In this document: piece by piece, positions 44,079-53,900 of the stretch
Numbering within the stretch: the first letter of the stretch is position 1
How the letters are laid out: each line of letters starts with the position of its first letter
Assembly: GCF_019891175.1 (NCBI RefSeq)
Contig: NZ_CP072600.1
Span: forward strand, 4,774,001-4,838,000
Direction of reading: 5' to 3'
Length of the DNA: 64,000 bases
Origin: Leptothermofonsia sichuanensis E412
Lineage (GTDB): Bacteria; Cyanobacteriota; Cyanobacteriia; Leptolyngbyales; Leptolyngbyaceae
The notes under the pieces: generated by a model
Told to the model about the DNA's origin: nothing
Seen by the model: the letters and a program-made list of their open reading frames with translations, nothing else
Databases searched by the model: none
Program-made: the position numbers and the translations under genes

Positions 44079-44726
44079 CTAGAAGTTGTAGCCAACCCCC
44101 AGGATTACTCCAATCTCCGGTCTTCTGAAGAAGGCGGCATTGGCACTGGCAGTTGCCGTAAATTGATTGGTGATGGGGATATCCACGCCGCCAGTTGCCA
44201 GTAGGCGCACCGAGCTTCCTCCACGGGTTGAAATAGCCATGCCGCCGCCAACAAACGGAGCCACGGCGACCCGGTCACCCAGGGGCGTCAGGACTGGAAA
44301 GTCTACCGTAACTGGGAGTAGAAATGTCGGGCTGCGCCCAACCACAACCCCGGGTCGAGCAGAAAAGTTATCGGTCAGTCCGACTTTACTGGTAATGACA
44401 AAATTACCTCGACCAAGGGCGGTGCGACCCCCAAAGCCAATGTTGCCCCCAATCCCGATGTAGCTGGGTACCCCACGGGTTGCCCGCCCTGGAGTAATCG
44501 TTTGAGCAACCGTTCTCTCCTCAGTTTCGGGAGTAATTCCTGTTTCTGCCTGGGCAGGGTCGGATTCTGGCTGAAGTTCAGCCGCAGAAGTCCCAGGTGT
44601 GCCAGGAACAGGCGTGACGGTCATGGTATCAGTGGTTTCAGCTTGAACGGGCAATCCACCAGTCATTATCATGAAAGCTGCCAAACTGAGTGTTGAAATT
44701 GAAAGCTTACGCATTGGTAGTTTCAT
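44079..44726 (-). CDS. Small outer-membrane beta-barrel-type protein
   Basis: 215 residues. A signal peptide (MKLPMRKLSISTLSLAAFMI, cleaved near VQAET) is followed by a Thr/Pro/Glu-rich linker (about 30-75). A Gly-rich segment then has alternating beta strands (YIGIGGNIGFGG, FVITSKVGLTDNFSARPGVV) and ends in a terminal Phe (GVILGVGYNF), the usual outer-membrane assembly signal. About eight strands are possible. The family was not identified. Three GTGGTTCAAA repeats lie about 190-220 bp upstream. Confidence 0.75.
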   Translation of the reverse strand: MKLPMRKLSISTLSLAAFMIMTGGLPVQAETTDTMTVTPVPGTPGTSAAELQPESDPAQAETGITPETEERTVAQTITPGRATRGVPSYIGIGGNIGFGGRTALGRGNFVITSKVGLTDNFSARPGVVVGRSPTFLLPVTVDFPVLTPLGDRVAVAPFVGGGMAISTRGGSSVRLLATGGVDIPITNQFTATASANAAFFRRPEIGVILGVGYNF

Positions 44727-44911
44727 ATCAGAACCCCTATCAATCGTGAGTCCAAAGTATCCCTACCCTATATAATCTGCGGCAAATGTGACTCAAAGAT
44801 GACAATGTTGATGTTTGCATCGATTTGTTAGAGTCAATTTTGTTAGAGTCAATGGCTGGTTGGTAGGGATAGAATATCCAGCCTGATCTATTTGACGGTT
44901 TAATTTAAATT

Positions 44912-44945
44912 GTGGTTCAAATGTGTGGTTCAAATGTGGTTCAAA
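44912..44945. promoter_or_regulatory. Triple direct repeat GTGGTTCAAA
   Basis: Copies start at 44912, 44925 and 44936, that is 13 and 11 bases apart, a phase that fits tandem binding by an OmpR-type regulator on one helix face. It is upstream of the outer-membrane protein gene and beside rppAB. Another direct repeat, TTGTTAGAGTCAAT x2, lies near 44826-44853. Confidence 0.4.
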
Positions 44946-44948
44946 CTA

Positions 44949-45041
44949 TTGGTCTGTCAAGAATTATTTTGTGGGTTGAAAACCCCAAAATAATAACTTT
45001 TTCCTGACCCCAGACGCACACATACAAAGTTGACAAACCAC
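44949..45041. repeat. 93-bp MITE related to the IS630 element, copy 2
   Basis: Nearly identical to 41132-41225, including GGGTTGAAAACCCC, and flanked by TA on both sides as expected of TA-targeting elements. Its right border is within the stop codon of the rppB-type kinase gene. Confidence 0.85.
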
Positions 45042-46318
45042 TATTCCAGTGGCAATTCAATTTGAAACAGTGAACCCCTGCCCATTTCACTGGCAACACT
45101 GATGCGTCCCTGGTGAGCTTCCACAATCTGATGCGCGATCGCCAGCCCTAATCCAAATCCTCCCGTCTCCCGGTTTCGTGGTTTATCCACTCGATAAAAC
45201 CGCTCGAAAATATGCGGTAAGTCCTGATCAGGAATGCCAATACCGTTGTCCTGGACTTGGATGATGGCCTGTTGCGCCTGGGAAAATAAACTGAGTTGGA
45301 TGCATCCTCCCTCAGGTGTATATTTACAGGCATTTTCCAGTAAGTTGGTAACTGCCTGACCCAGCAAATCCGGGTCTGCCCGCACCATTACCGCTGCATC
45401 CGGAATATCCAGTTCCAGTTTGAGGTGTTGAGCTGCTGTCTGTAAGGGTTGGTCCTTAGCTACATCCTTCAACCAATGCCTCAGGTCAACCGATTTCAGC
45501 GCTTCAGGGGGAATTCTACCCTCCCGTCTTGCCAGAAACAGCAAATGGTTGATCAGCAGGTTCATAGACTTGGTCAACTCCGCAATTTTTTCCAGCCGGG
45601 CATGTTTAACAGTTCCCTTTTCCATGGGCGCAATCAACCCCACCTGCGCATTACTCAACACCGCTGCCAATGGGGCACGCAGTTCATGGGAAGCATCGGC
45701 TGTAAAACGCTGAAGCTGGTCATAGGCCTGGCGGATGGGGGCCATAGCAAGTCCTCCCAAAAACCAGCCCACCAGCCCAATAACCCCCAGGGTGGCGGGC
45801 ACCATCACCACTAACATCAGCAGAAAATCCCGCAGGGACTCGCGCACAGGATCGAGGGTCACAGCAATTTGGAGATAACCGATGACCTGCCCCCCGTGCT
45901 CAACGGGTACTGTAACCTGGCGCAACCAGATGGCGGTTGAGTTTTCCGGTTCAGCCGCCAGTTGGACGGTCTCAAATTCAGACGTTTCATGCAATTGCTC
46001 CGGTGGCGGTGGACCAAAAAATTGCTGGAGGTCGCCCGCCGGGTTGTACCAGCGGGCATAGACCACTTCGCTGTCAGGCGGCGATGGATTGTTTCCTAAC
46101 AAAGGAACATTGCTCAGATCAACCTTTTTCTGTCCCCGGTTGAGTGGATAAACGACACTGGCTGCCATTACCCTGGCTTTCTTGTAAAGCAGGCGATCAA
46201 TGGCTTCTAATTGTTCAATCACTTCCTGAAAATATAACCCACTGGCAAACACAACCAGAATGGTTCCCATTGAGAGGGTAAACCAGCGAGCCAGATTGCG
46301 GCGGCTATGATTGAACAT
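45041..46318 (-). CDS. rppB: RppB-type sensor histidine kinase
   Basis: 425 residues from the ATG at 46318. Transmembrane segments at about 13-32 and 165-190 enclose an extracytoplasmic domain with a Pro-rich stretch (FFGPPPPEQLHE). HisKA His211 lies in DASHELRAPLAAVLS. The HATPase has NLLENACKYTPEGG, VQDNGIGIPD and TGGFGLGLAIAH. Together with the preceding regulator it matches the cyanobacterial RppA/RppB (NrsR/NrsS-like) pair, linked in Synechocystis to redox or nickel sensing. It overlaps the regulator gene by 14 bp. Its TAG stop coincides with the border of a MITE, though the C-terminus (FQIELPLE) is family-like and little seems lost. Confidence 0.9.
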   Translation of the reverse strand: MFNHSRRNLARWFTLSMGTILVVFASGLYFQEVIEQLEAIDRLLYKKARVMAASVVYPLNRGQKKVDLSNVPLLGNNPSPPDSEVVYARWYNPAGDLQQFFGPPPPEQLHETSEFETVQLAAEPENSTAIWLRQVTVPVEHGGQVIGYLQIAVTLDPVRESLRDFLLMLVVMVPATLGVIGLVGWFLGGLAMAPIRQAYDQLQRFTADASHELRAPLAAVLSNAQVGLIAPMEKGTVKHARLEKIAELTKSMNLLINHLLFLARREGRIPPEALKSVDLRHWLKDVAKDQPLQTAAQHLKLELDIPDAAVMVRADPDLLGQAVTNLLENACKYTPEGGCIQLSLFSQAQQAIIQVQDNGIGIPDQDLPHIFERFYRVDKPRNRETGGFGLGLAIAHQIVEAHQGRISVASEMGRGSLFQIELPLE

Positions 46319-46985
46319 CTGGATTGATCCGATAGCCCATGCCATACACCGTTTCGATCCAGGCAGATGCCCCCAATGGCTGTAAGCGCTGCCTTAAGCG
46401 ACGAACCAGTGCAGTCATTGCATTACTTTCTGGCTCACTGCCCCATTCCCATAACGCCTGCTCAATTTGGTCACGGGTTAACACCTGTTGGGGATGACGC
46501 ATGAGGTATTCTAACAGTTGAAATTCGCGGGTTGAAAGTTGAATTTCAACCTGGTGGCGCTCAACGGTCAGTGTGGGAATGTGCAGTCTCAGGTCAACCA
46601 GTTCCAGGATATCTCCCTTCCAGAGGGGCGATCGCCGACCAAGTGCCCGGATCCGCGCCAGCAGTTCAAACACGTCCGCGGGTTTCACCAGGTAATCATC
46701 TGCCCCAGCATCCAGGCCCATAATTTTGTCAGATATGGTGTCTCGGGCAGTCAACATCAACACAGGAGCCGTTTTGCCCATCTGCCGATACTGGCGACAC
46801 AGGTTAATGCCACTCACTTCCGGTAGCAACCAGTCCAGAATCAGCAGATCATAGTCTCTCTGGGATAAAACCCATTGTGCCATCTCACCATTCTTAACCC
46901 CATCTACAATGTGTCCTGCCTCTGACAACGCTGTATGCAGTGGCTCCAGTTGTTCTATATCGTCTTCTACCAGTAAAATCCGCAT
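46305..46985 (-). CDS. rppA: RppA-type OmpR-family response regulator
   Basis: 226 residues. The REC domain has ILLVEDDIEQLEPLHTAL, phospho-accepting Asp in LLILDWLLPEVSG and Lys in LVKPADVFELL. The winged helix follows (VEIQLSTREFQLLEYLMRHP, then MTALVRRLRQRL, IETVYGMGYRIN). The sequence style, especially the D-W-L-L-P phosphorylation site, is that of the RppA family. It is the first gene of the rppAB operon, divergent from a small membrane protein gene across a 219-bp gap that should contain both promoters. Confidence 0.92.
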   Translation of the reverse strand: MRILLVEDDIEQLEPLHTALSEAGHIVDGVKNGEMAQWVLSQRDYDLLILDWLLPEVSGINLCRQYRQMGKTAPVLMLTARDTISDKIMGLDAGADDYLVKPADVFELLARIRALGRRSPLWKGDILELVDLRLHIPTLTVERHQVEIQLSTREFQLLEYLMRHPQQVLTRDQIEQALWEWGSEPESNAMTALVRRLRQRLQPLGASAWIETVYGMGYRINPDVQS

Positions 46986-47204
46986 GTCACCCTCACCATA
47001 ACTGAACTCGTGAGAGTGCCAGATTTAACTAATTGTTTAACTGCATTCAAGAATTACTTGCTCTGCCCCTGGCAGAGTCAACAGCTTCCCTGGAAGCATA
47101 AAAACAGCACTCTCGATATTAAGAATAGAGAAATCAGCGTCATAGAACGTCTTCCGGGAGTGAGATTTCAGAAATGGGGTCGCTGACTAAGATGCTTGAA
47201 TAAG

Positions 47205-47648
47205 ATGCTTAATAAACCCTTTCACAGTCCAGACCACTGCTCCAGTCTTTCTGCCAGATCCTTTTCGCGCAGTTGGTTTCGAGCACTGCATGTCTTGGGT
47301 TGGGAGTTCTGGCTCCCCCTGCCCCTGCTGGCACTCCTCTTCTGGGTAGGGGGCAACCTGATCACCGATCAGGTGTTGAGCCGTCCATATCGAACCCAGG
47401 ATAAGTTGCAGGCAGATACTCAGGTAGAGGTCAACCTGGCAGTTACGGTGGTGACCATTCAGGCTGAAATTGACCGCAAGCAGGGGTTGACAAGAGTTGC
47501 TGTGCAGGCAACAGACTCCAAGCTAAAGCAACTGGAATACGAGTTTCCGGTGACAGAACTGCATCAGGTGGAGCAGGCGATCGCTGAAGAACTGAAGATG
47601 CCCCTGAAAAATGTCAGAAAACTGGTGCGTTACCGTTTAACTGGATGA
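47205..47648 (+). CDS. Single-pass membrane protein divergent from rppA
   Basis: 147 residues, family not recognised. One clear transmembrane helix near residues 34-54 (FWLPLPLLALLFWVGGNLIT) is followed by a soluble domain with a regular beta/alpha pattern (VEVNLAVTVVTIQAEIDRKQ, then LHQVEQAIAEELKMPLKNVR). The in-frame TTG at 47196 is a weaker start; the two candidates lie in an AAGATGCTTGAATAAGATGC duplication. Divergence from rppAB suggests it could be a target or accessory of that system, by position only. Confidence 0.7.
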   Translation: MLNKPFHSPDHCSSLSARSFSRSWFRALHVLGWEFWLPLPLLALLFWVGGNLITDQVLSRPYRTQDKLQADTQVEVNLAVTVVTIQAEIDRKQGLTRVAVQATDSKLKQLEYEFPVTELHQVEQAIAEELKMPLKNVRKLVRYRLTG

Positions 47649-47664
47649 GGTTGGAAGTGTCTTC

Positions 47665-47757
47665 TATAGCAGGGGACAGGGAAGGAAAGATGTTGGGATC
47701 AGGTTTTGAGCGTGCTAATCTGTCCTGGCTAATCTGTCCTGATCTGGATGGTTACCA
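47665..47757. repeat. TATAGCAGGGG repeat, second copy
   Basis: Starts TATAGCAGGGGACAGGGAAG, then TGGGATCAGGTTTTGAG, a duplicated CTAATCTGTCCTG block and CTGGATGGTTACC. Same block order as 36800-36895. It directly follows the preceding gene's stop region and ends just before the small ORF at 47760. Confidence 0.75.
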
Positions 47758-47759
47758 CT

Positions 47760-47897
47760 CTACAAACGCTCTACTTCCAGCCAGCGGCTTTGTGCATCTG
47801 GGGTCGGGCGGCTCTGAACCCAGGCAAAGAGTGCCGCCGCCGCCACCAACAAAAAGGTCAGGATTGTAACCAGTTGAAGCATGATGTTATAGCGCAT
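47760..47897 (-). CDS. Possible small membrane protein
   Basis: 45 residues: one hydrophobic helix (MLQLVTILTFLLVAAAALFA) followed by a short charged tail (WVQSRPTPDAQSRWLEVERL). The shape is that of the small single-helix proteins associated with membrane complexes. It lies 88 bp downstream of the flavocytochrome gene on the same strand. No ribosome-binding site is visible and the frame extends upstream into GA-rich repeat sequence, so it may be chance. Confidence 0.35.
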   Translation of the reverse strand: MRYNIMLQLVTILTFLLVAAAALFAWVQSRPTPDAQSRWLEVERL

Positions 47898-47985
47898 AGG
47901 TTGGGAGAAGGGGGAGAGCGTTGTGAGTTGTTGGAGAGAAGGAGGGGGAAGGGGGGAGGGGGACGCTCGATGGTCAATGGGTTGT

Positions 47986-49323
47986 CTATGCCAGGTTGAA
48001 GTGCTCCATGTGAACATTGGTCACGGGCACATCCAGGTCAAATAGGGCGCGTTCGACCTGGTCCATCATGGCAGGGGCGGCACAGATGAAGTAGTGGCGG
48101 CTGCCTCGATGCAGAGGAATGTAACGTGCCAGCAACTCTTTATCCACATAGCCTGTTTCGCCTGTCCAGTCTTCAGTTGGTTTGCGCAGAACATGAATGA
48201 CCGTCAGATCCAGCGGCTCTTTGAGCGCTTCGATTTCTTCCCGAAAGGTGATGTCATCCCAGGTTTGACTGGCATAAATCAGCAAAAAGGGGCGATCGTC
48301 TTTCCGTTCCGCCGCCGTCACTAAAATGCTGTAAATGGGAGTGATGCCAATGCCTCCGGCGATCAGCACAAATCCGGCACTGTCCCAATAGCGATCGGTT
48401 GTAAATACCCCATAGGGTCCATCCAGATATGCTCTGGTCCCAGGTTCAATGTCTTTGATTCTACGGGTAAAGTCACCCAGGGCTTTAATGCCAAACTCAA
48501 TGCGTTCCGGGTGGTCGCCACTAGAAGACATGGAGAAGGGATGTTCACGCATACTGAAGGGGGTGATGTTCAGGGTTAACCAGGCAAATTGACCGGGTTG
48601 AAACCGAAACCCCTGGTGCCCGATGGGACGCAATGCTAGAGTCCACACATCTCCCCGTTGGGGAATAACCTCTTCAACCACATAGGGATGTCGGGTCATC
48701 ATCCAGGGTTTGACCAGTCGGACATAGACAATCAGCCAGAGGGCCACCAGGACGATCGCTGACCACAGGACCGCCTTCCAGAACAGGCTGAGGTAATGAC
48801 TGACGCCGATCGCGTGCCCAAATCCCAACCCCAGTGCCAGAATCGCCAGCACTGTATGGAACGCCCGCCAGGGTTCGTAGGGAATCTTCAGTGGTTTGCG
48901 CCAGATGGTCGTCACCACCATCGCCAGAAATGCCAGGGTTCCCAGGACCGCCATCTGTGCTCTCCAGGGTGCCTGGGGAAAGTTAAGGAACTGGAGGTTT
49001 TCCGGTTCCACAATGAACAGGATGATGGGGTGAACCAGCACCATGAAAAAAGCGACCAGTGAGGTATAGCGGTGAAACTGGAGCAGAATATCAATCCCGT
49101 AGGAGGCTTCAATCCGGTTAACACGGGCAGTAATAACAAACTGGACTGCCATCATTGCCAGCCCAATAAAGCCCAATGCCACGGAAAATTCAATCCAGAA
49201 ATTCCGCTGATCTGGTACCGGATGAAGTAATAAAACCAGTAACGGTACCAGCGTAAAGGTCAGAAATAAACCAATCCACATCAGAGCGATGGCGATCGGG
49301 CTTTGCATCATTAACCGTCTCAT
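47986..49323 (-). CDS. Ferric-reductase-like transmembrane flavocytochrome
   Basis: 445 residues. The N-terminal membrane domain of about six helices has two His pairs spaced as in b-type haem ligation: HRYTSLVAFFMVLVH and HTVLAILALGLGFGH, each with 13 residues between. The C-terminal reductase has the FAD motif HPFSMSSS, the pyridine-nucleotide motif AGGIGITPIYS and the terminal FICAAPAMMDQVERAL (AAP in place of the usual CGP). The architecture is that of ferric reductases and NADPH oxidases: NAD(P)H electrons pass via FAD and two haems across the membrane. It follows a PQQ-type sugar dehydrogenase with a 38-bp gap, so the two are likely co-transcribed. Confidence 0.9.
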   Translation of the reverse strand: MRRLMMQSPIAIALMWIGLFLTFTLVPLLVLLLHPVPDQRNFWIEFSVALGFIGLAMMAVQFVITARVNRIEASYGIDILLQFHRYTSLVAFFMVLVHPIILFIVEPENLQFLNFPQAPWRAQMAVLGTLAFLAMVVTTIWRKPLKIPYEPWRAFHTVLAILALGLGFGHAIGVSHYLSLFWKAVLWSAIVLVALWLIVYVRLVKPWMMTRHPYVVEEVIPQRGDVWTLALRPIGHQGFRFQPGQFAWLTLNITPFSMREHPFSMSSSGDHPERIEFGIKALGDFTRRIKDIEPGTRAYLDGPYGVFTTDRYWDSAGFVLIAGGIGITPIYSILVTAAERKDDRPFLLIYASQTWDDITFREEIEALKEPLDLTVIHVLRKPTEDWTGETGYVDKELLARYIPLHRGSRHYFICAAPAMMDQVERALFDLDVPVTNVHMEHFNLA

Positions 49324-49361
49324 AGGATTTCCCCTGACTTCCTGATCAGGATGCTACCGGA

Positions 49362-50591
49362 TTACCGGGTGACGCGCAGAATTTTGTCCCGGGCGGGGGG
49401 GCAACTTCCCCGCCCATCACAGTTGCTGGTCGTAATATACAATTCACCATCAGGTCCCATGATTGCTTCCCTGAGCCGTCCCTGGGTGCCCTGCAAATAT
49501 ACCTCATGGCTCTGGACTTGCTGGGGCGATCGCGGATCAAAGACGATCCGGTGCAAATGCTCAGACCGGAGGGTTGCCACCATGAGACTGCCCTTCCATT
49601 CAGGAATAGCGTCGCCGGTATAAACCGCTGCCCCACCGGGAGGAGTTGCCTGCCGCCAGACCAGCGAGGGTGTTACAAATCCCTGTCCTGACTCGCAGCG
49701 ATAAATAGTGGGCCACCCCAGGTTATCGCCAGCTCTGGCAATACTGACTTTGTCGTGACCGCTCCTGCCCAGTTCGCCACTGGGACCATGATCGGTGACC
49801 CAAAGCGTGGACTTATTGAACCAATCAAACCCCTGGGTGTTGCGAATACCGGAAATATAGACCGGGCTGCTGGCAACCGGGTTATCCGCCGGCACATCCC
49901 CATCGGGGGTCACCCGCAGAATTTTGCCCGCCAGACTGCTGGGATCCTGTGAAATATCTGGTTTTCTGGCATCACCCGTTCCAATGTAGAGCATCCCATC
50001 TGGACCGAATCGGATACGCCCGCCGTTGTGATAAAGCGCTACTGGAATGTTGTCAAGGATGACGCGATCGCGGGTAGCACTCAAACCATCCTGGGCCAGC
50101 CGCCAGCGCTCAACTCGATTCATCGGGGATTCGTTGACATCCGCCGTGTAGTACACGTAGAACAGTCGATTGCTGGCAATCTCAGGGTGAGCTGCAATTC
50201 CCAGCAAACCGCCTTCACCGCTGTCCGTCACCTGAATGGTGGCCACAGGTTGAGAACGAAGGTTACCATTCTGCACCAGTCGAACCCGCCCTGGTCGCTC
50301 CGTCACCAGCATGTCCCCATCCGACAGAAAGGCAATGCCCCAGGGCACCTCAAGCCCGGTTGCCACCTCTTCAACCCGTATACTGACCCGTCCCTGGGGA
50401 CCAAACCCACTCTCCACCAGGGTGCAGGAGGCAGTTTGGGCAACTTCCTGGGCAGCGGTGGCTGGTGGCTGGCTGGAGTTGGGGGAGGCTGGGCTATCTG
50501 ATGAGATTGTCTGAGGTTGGGGGCGATCGCAAGCCGTCAGCCCTATCACCCCAATGATCAAACCCGTTGTCAAAATAGGTATGAATTTCAT
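49362..50591 (-). CDS. PQQ-type soluble aldose/glucose dehydrogenase, lipoprotein
   Basis: 409 residues. A lipoprotein signal (TTGLIIGVIGLTAC) is followed by a Ser/Pro/Gln linker and a six-bladed beta-propeller of the soluble glucose dehydrogenase family: TGLEVPWGIAFLSDGDMLVT, GEGGLLGIAAHP, YHNGGRIRFGPDGMLYIGTG and WVTDHGPSGELG. The family oxidises aldoses in the periplasm using PQQ. No pqq genes are in the window, so cofactor supply is unproven and some family members may work without it. The C-terminal Cys-containing SNCDGRGSCPPARDKI could form a disulfide. Confidence 0.88.
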   Translation of the reverse strand: MKFIPILTTGLIIGVIGLTACDRPQPQTISSDSPASPNSSQPPATAAQEVAQTASCTLVESGFGPQGRVSIRVEEVATGLEVPWGIAFLSDGDMLVTERPGRVRLVQNGNLRSQPVATIQVTDSGEGGLLGIAAHPEIASNRLFYVYYTADVNESPMNRVERWRLAQDGLSATRDRVILDNIPVALYHNGGRIRFGPDGMLYIGTGDARKPDISQDPSSLAGKILRVTPDGDVPADNPVASSPVYISGIRNTQGFDWFNKSTLWVTDHGPSGELGRSGHDKVSIARAGDNLGWPTIYRCESGQGFVTPSLVWRQATPPGGAAVYTGDAIPEWKGSLMVATLRSEHLHRIVFDPRSPQQVQSHEVYLQGTQGRLREAIMGPDGELYITTSNCDGRGSCPPARDKILRVTR

Positions 50592-50988
50592 ATTGCAACG
50601 TTGATTTCAGAATTCCAGCGGGAGCCACGAAAGGTCATTGCTATGCCAATTCAAGGGATACCCTGCTGCCCAGGAGAACGATTTGTCCGGGAGAACAAGG
50701 CGTCAGGCGTGCATGAGCGATACCTATGAGCGATAACTCATTCTAATAGTCTGCAACTTCCGCAAATCTTCCTGTCTATAGCATTTCTCAATTGAGAGAA
50801 ATACCTCACACCCCTGGAAAGGGCTATAACATAGCTTCACCCACAAATATGATAGGAAAATGACAACATGGCAGGGGGTAAGGCACTGTTTATTAGGTTT
50901 CGAGAGTGATTAAAGAGGGATAAGCTTTTTGTGAGTTTGCGGGAATTATGGATCAGGAAGTTGAGCAACCTGATAGGACAGACAAACT
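50592..50988. other. Intergenic leader of the GT41 fusion gene
   Basis: No gene. It separates a leftward lipoprotein gene from the rightward fusion gene and should hold both promoters. It contains the TATAGC-bordered repeat at 50777-50827. Confidence 0.45.
50777..50827. repeat. TATAGC-bordered repeat, short form
   Basis: TATAGCATTTCTCAATTGAG at the left and CCCTGGAAAGGGCTATA at the right. It corresponds to 33709-33802 without the 45-bp internal palindrome. Confidence 0.7.
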
Positions 50989-53900
50989 ATGAACTTTCAG
51001 CAGTTCGTTGACCAGTTACCCCATCTCTATCAAAACTGGGGACTCCCTTCGGTTTGTCCTGCATCTTGCCAATTTCAGGGATTGCTGGAATGGTTGGGCA
51101 ATCCGATAACAGCCGCCGCGGTGCCGTTGCTGAATCAGGCGGTGAATTGTATGGCTCCAGAGGCTGTCTACTGCGAAATCGGCTGTTTGTGGGGAACTCA
51201 TGTCATTGGTGCACTGTATGGACATCGCGATCGCCTGGGTTATGCCGTAGAGAACCCCGCCCGGATCGACCCGCAGGGAGAAATGGTGGAGCAGTTGCTG
51301 GAGAATCTGACTGCCTTTGATTTGCAGGAACAGGTTTATTTCTGTGCGCAGGAGACGGAAGAATTTTTTGCGGATCTGGGTGCCACCGGGTCTGTGGATC
51401 GGATCGGGGTTTATTTCTATAACGGAGCGTCGGATTACCGATCGCAACTCTTAGGGCTGCTGCTGGTCAGGCCATTTCTGGCAGATCAGGCGTTGATTGT
51501 TCTGGGGCAGGCAGATTTGGAAACTGTGCGGCAGGCAGCCTGGGATTTTTTAGCCACTCACCCCCAGGCACAGATGTTGATCGATCTGTCAAAACAGACT
51601 GGTCATCCAGCCTTTGGCTCTGGTCTGCTGGTGCTGAGTTGGGATATAAATACCAGTCCAGCCTCATCCAACCGGGTTCAGCCCGTCGAGGAAGCGGTGC
51701 TTCATGGGATGACTTCTCTGGAGCAGCACCAGCGCCTCCTGGGTGCAGAGAGTCTGCGTCATGAAGCAGCCCAGCTTGTCGTTGAAGGACAACTGGAAAG
51801 TGCAGAAAGAATCTATCAAAAAGTTTTGTTGTATGACGGCAGCCATGCTGAAGTCTGGCAGAACCTGGGAATGGTGCGCTACCTGATTGGCAAAGATGAG
51901 GGTGCACTGGATGCCTTGCAGGTTTCTCTCCAGTTAGACCCTCAAAATGCAACGCCTTACCAGATTGCTGGGCTGGTTCTGGAGCGGTTAGGGCGGGTGG
52001 ATGAGGCAATCACCGCCTATCAGCAGGCGATCGCCCTCAAGCCCACTTACCTGGATGCCCTGAATAAGCTGGGAGAACTGCTGGCCCGGCAGGGAAATTT
52101 GACTGAGGCAGAAGCGCTGTTTCGGCGGGCGATTGCGACATCCCCCCAGTGGAGTGCTGGTCATGTCAACCTGGGGAATGTGTTGATGCAACAGCAGCAG
52201 TGGGAAGCCGCGATCGCTGAATATCGCCAGGCAGCAAATCTCAATCACCGGGATCCCCAGATCTGGCATCACCTGTCTGAGGCGTATCGGGCAGTGGATG
52301 ACCCTGACCAGGCCGCCTTTTGTCAGGTGTTCTCGCTTTATCATCAGGGGGCCTTTGAGCAGGCGATTGAGGAATTTGAAGCCCACCTTTCGATTGACCA
52401 GTTGGATACGTATATAAAATGTTTGATGCTCTATGACTGCTACTCAACCTGTGGCAGGACAGCGCAGGTGGTTCAGTGTGCTGAACGGGCTGCCCAACTG
52501 CGGCCCGATGATGCGTTTCTGCAAATTGCACCCAAACTGGTTTTGCCCATTCTGTACCAGTCGTCTGAAGAACTGGAGGCTTACCGGCAACGTTGCCTGG
52601 AGGGATATCGTCTGATGCAGCAGTGGCTGGAACCAGATAAGAGCCAGGAACAGCCCCTTCAGTTTGAGGCCATTCAAAACTTCACCAATTTCTACCTCAG
52701 CTATCAGGGGTTTAATGATCGCTCCGTTTACGAGACGTGTGGTCGGCTGCGCCACCAGTTGATGGCAAAACGCTATCCCGGGCTGGTTCAGCCATTACCC
52801 ATGCCCCCTCTGAGTGCTGCCGGCAAAATTCGGATTGGTTATGTGGCAGAGTCCCTGGGAAACAACAGCGAAACTCGCTGGGCGGCTGGCTGGCTGAAGC
52901 ACCACGATCGCAGCCAGTTTGAAATTTACTGCTACAGCCTGGATTCCACTTCTGATTTGCGCAGTGAACAGTTCCGACTGCTGAGTGATGTTTTCTATCA
53001 TTTACCCAATGATTTAGAGGCCGTTTGTCAGCAAATCCGGTCCGATCAACTTCATATTCTGGTGTTTCTGGCATTGGGAACGCGGGTCAAAATTGGCGCG
53101 ATCGCCAGCTTACGACTCGCTCCTGTGCAATGTAGCGCCTGGGGACATCCGGTGACTTCTGGGTTGCCCACCATTGACTACTACCTGTCCAGTGAGTTGA
53201 TGGAGCCAGAAAACGCCCAGGAGCACTACAGTGAAGAACTGGTGCGTTTACCAAACATCGGGCTTTGCTACCCGAAAACTCAACTGCCCACCCCAACCAA
53301 AACACGGGAAGACTTTGGACTGCGGGATGATGCGGTGCTGTATCTTTCCTGCCAGTTGATCTTTAAATACCTGCCCCAGCACGACTATTTATTTGCTGAG
53401 ATTGCCCGCCGGGTTCCCCAGGCTCAAATTGTTTTTGTTCTCCGTTCCACAGTAAAAAATACGACCCCTGCTGGGATTGAGCAACAGTTTCGCCAGCGGT
53501 TGCAACGGGCGTTTGCCGCTGTTGGACTGGAAATGGAGGATTACTGCGTGTTCTTGCCCGGTCAGGATTTGCAGGGGTATGCCAGCTTATTGAATTGCAC
53601 GGATGTCTATCTGGATACGCTTGGCTTTTCGGGAGGATATACCACCCTGGAGGCACTGGCGGCTAAGTTGCCGGTTGTGTGTTGTCCTGGTGAGTTAATG
53701 CGTGGACGCCAATCCTATGGGGCGCTCCAACTTCTTGGAGTGACTGATACCATTGCCTATAGCGAAGCAGAATATATTGATATAGCGGTTAAGTTGGGGC
53801 TGGAACCGGAATGGCGGCAGGCGATCGCCCGGCGGATTGAGGAATCCCACGGCAACCTGTTTGAAGACACAGCCTGTGTTGCTGGGCTGGAGGAGTTTTA

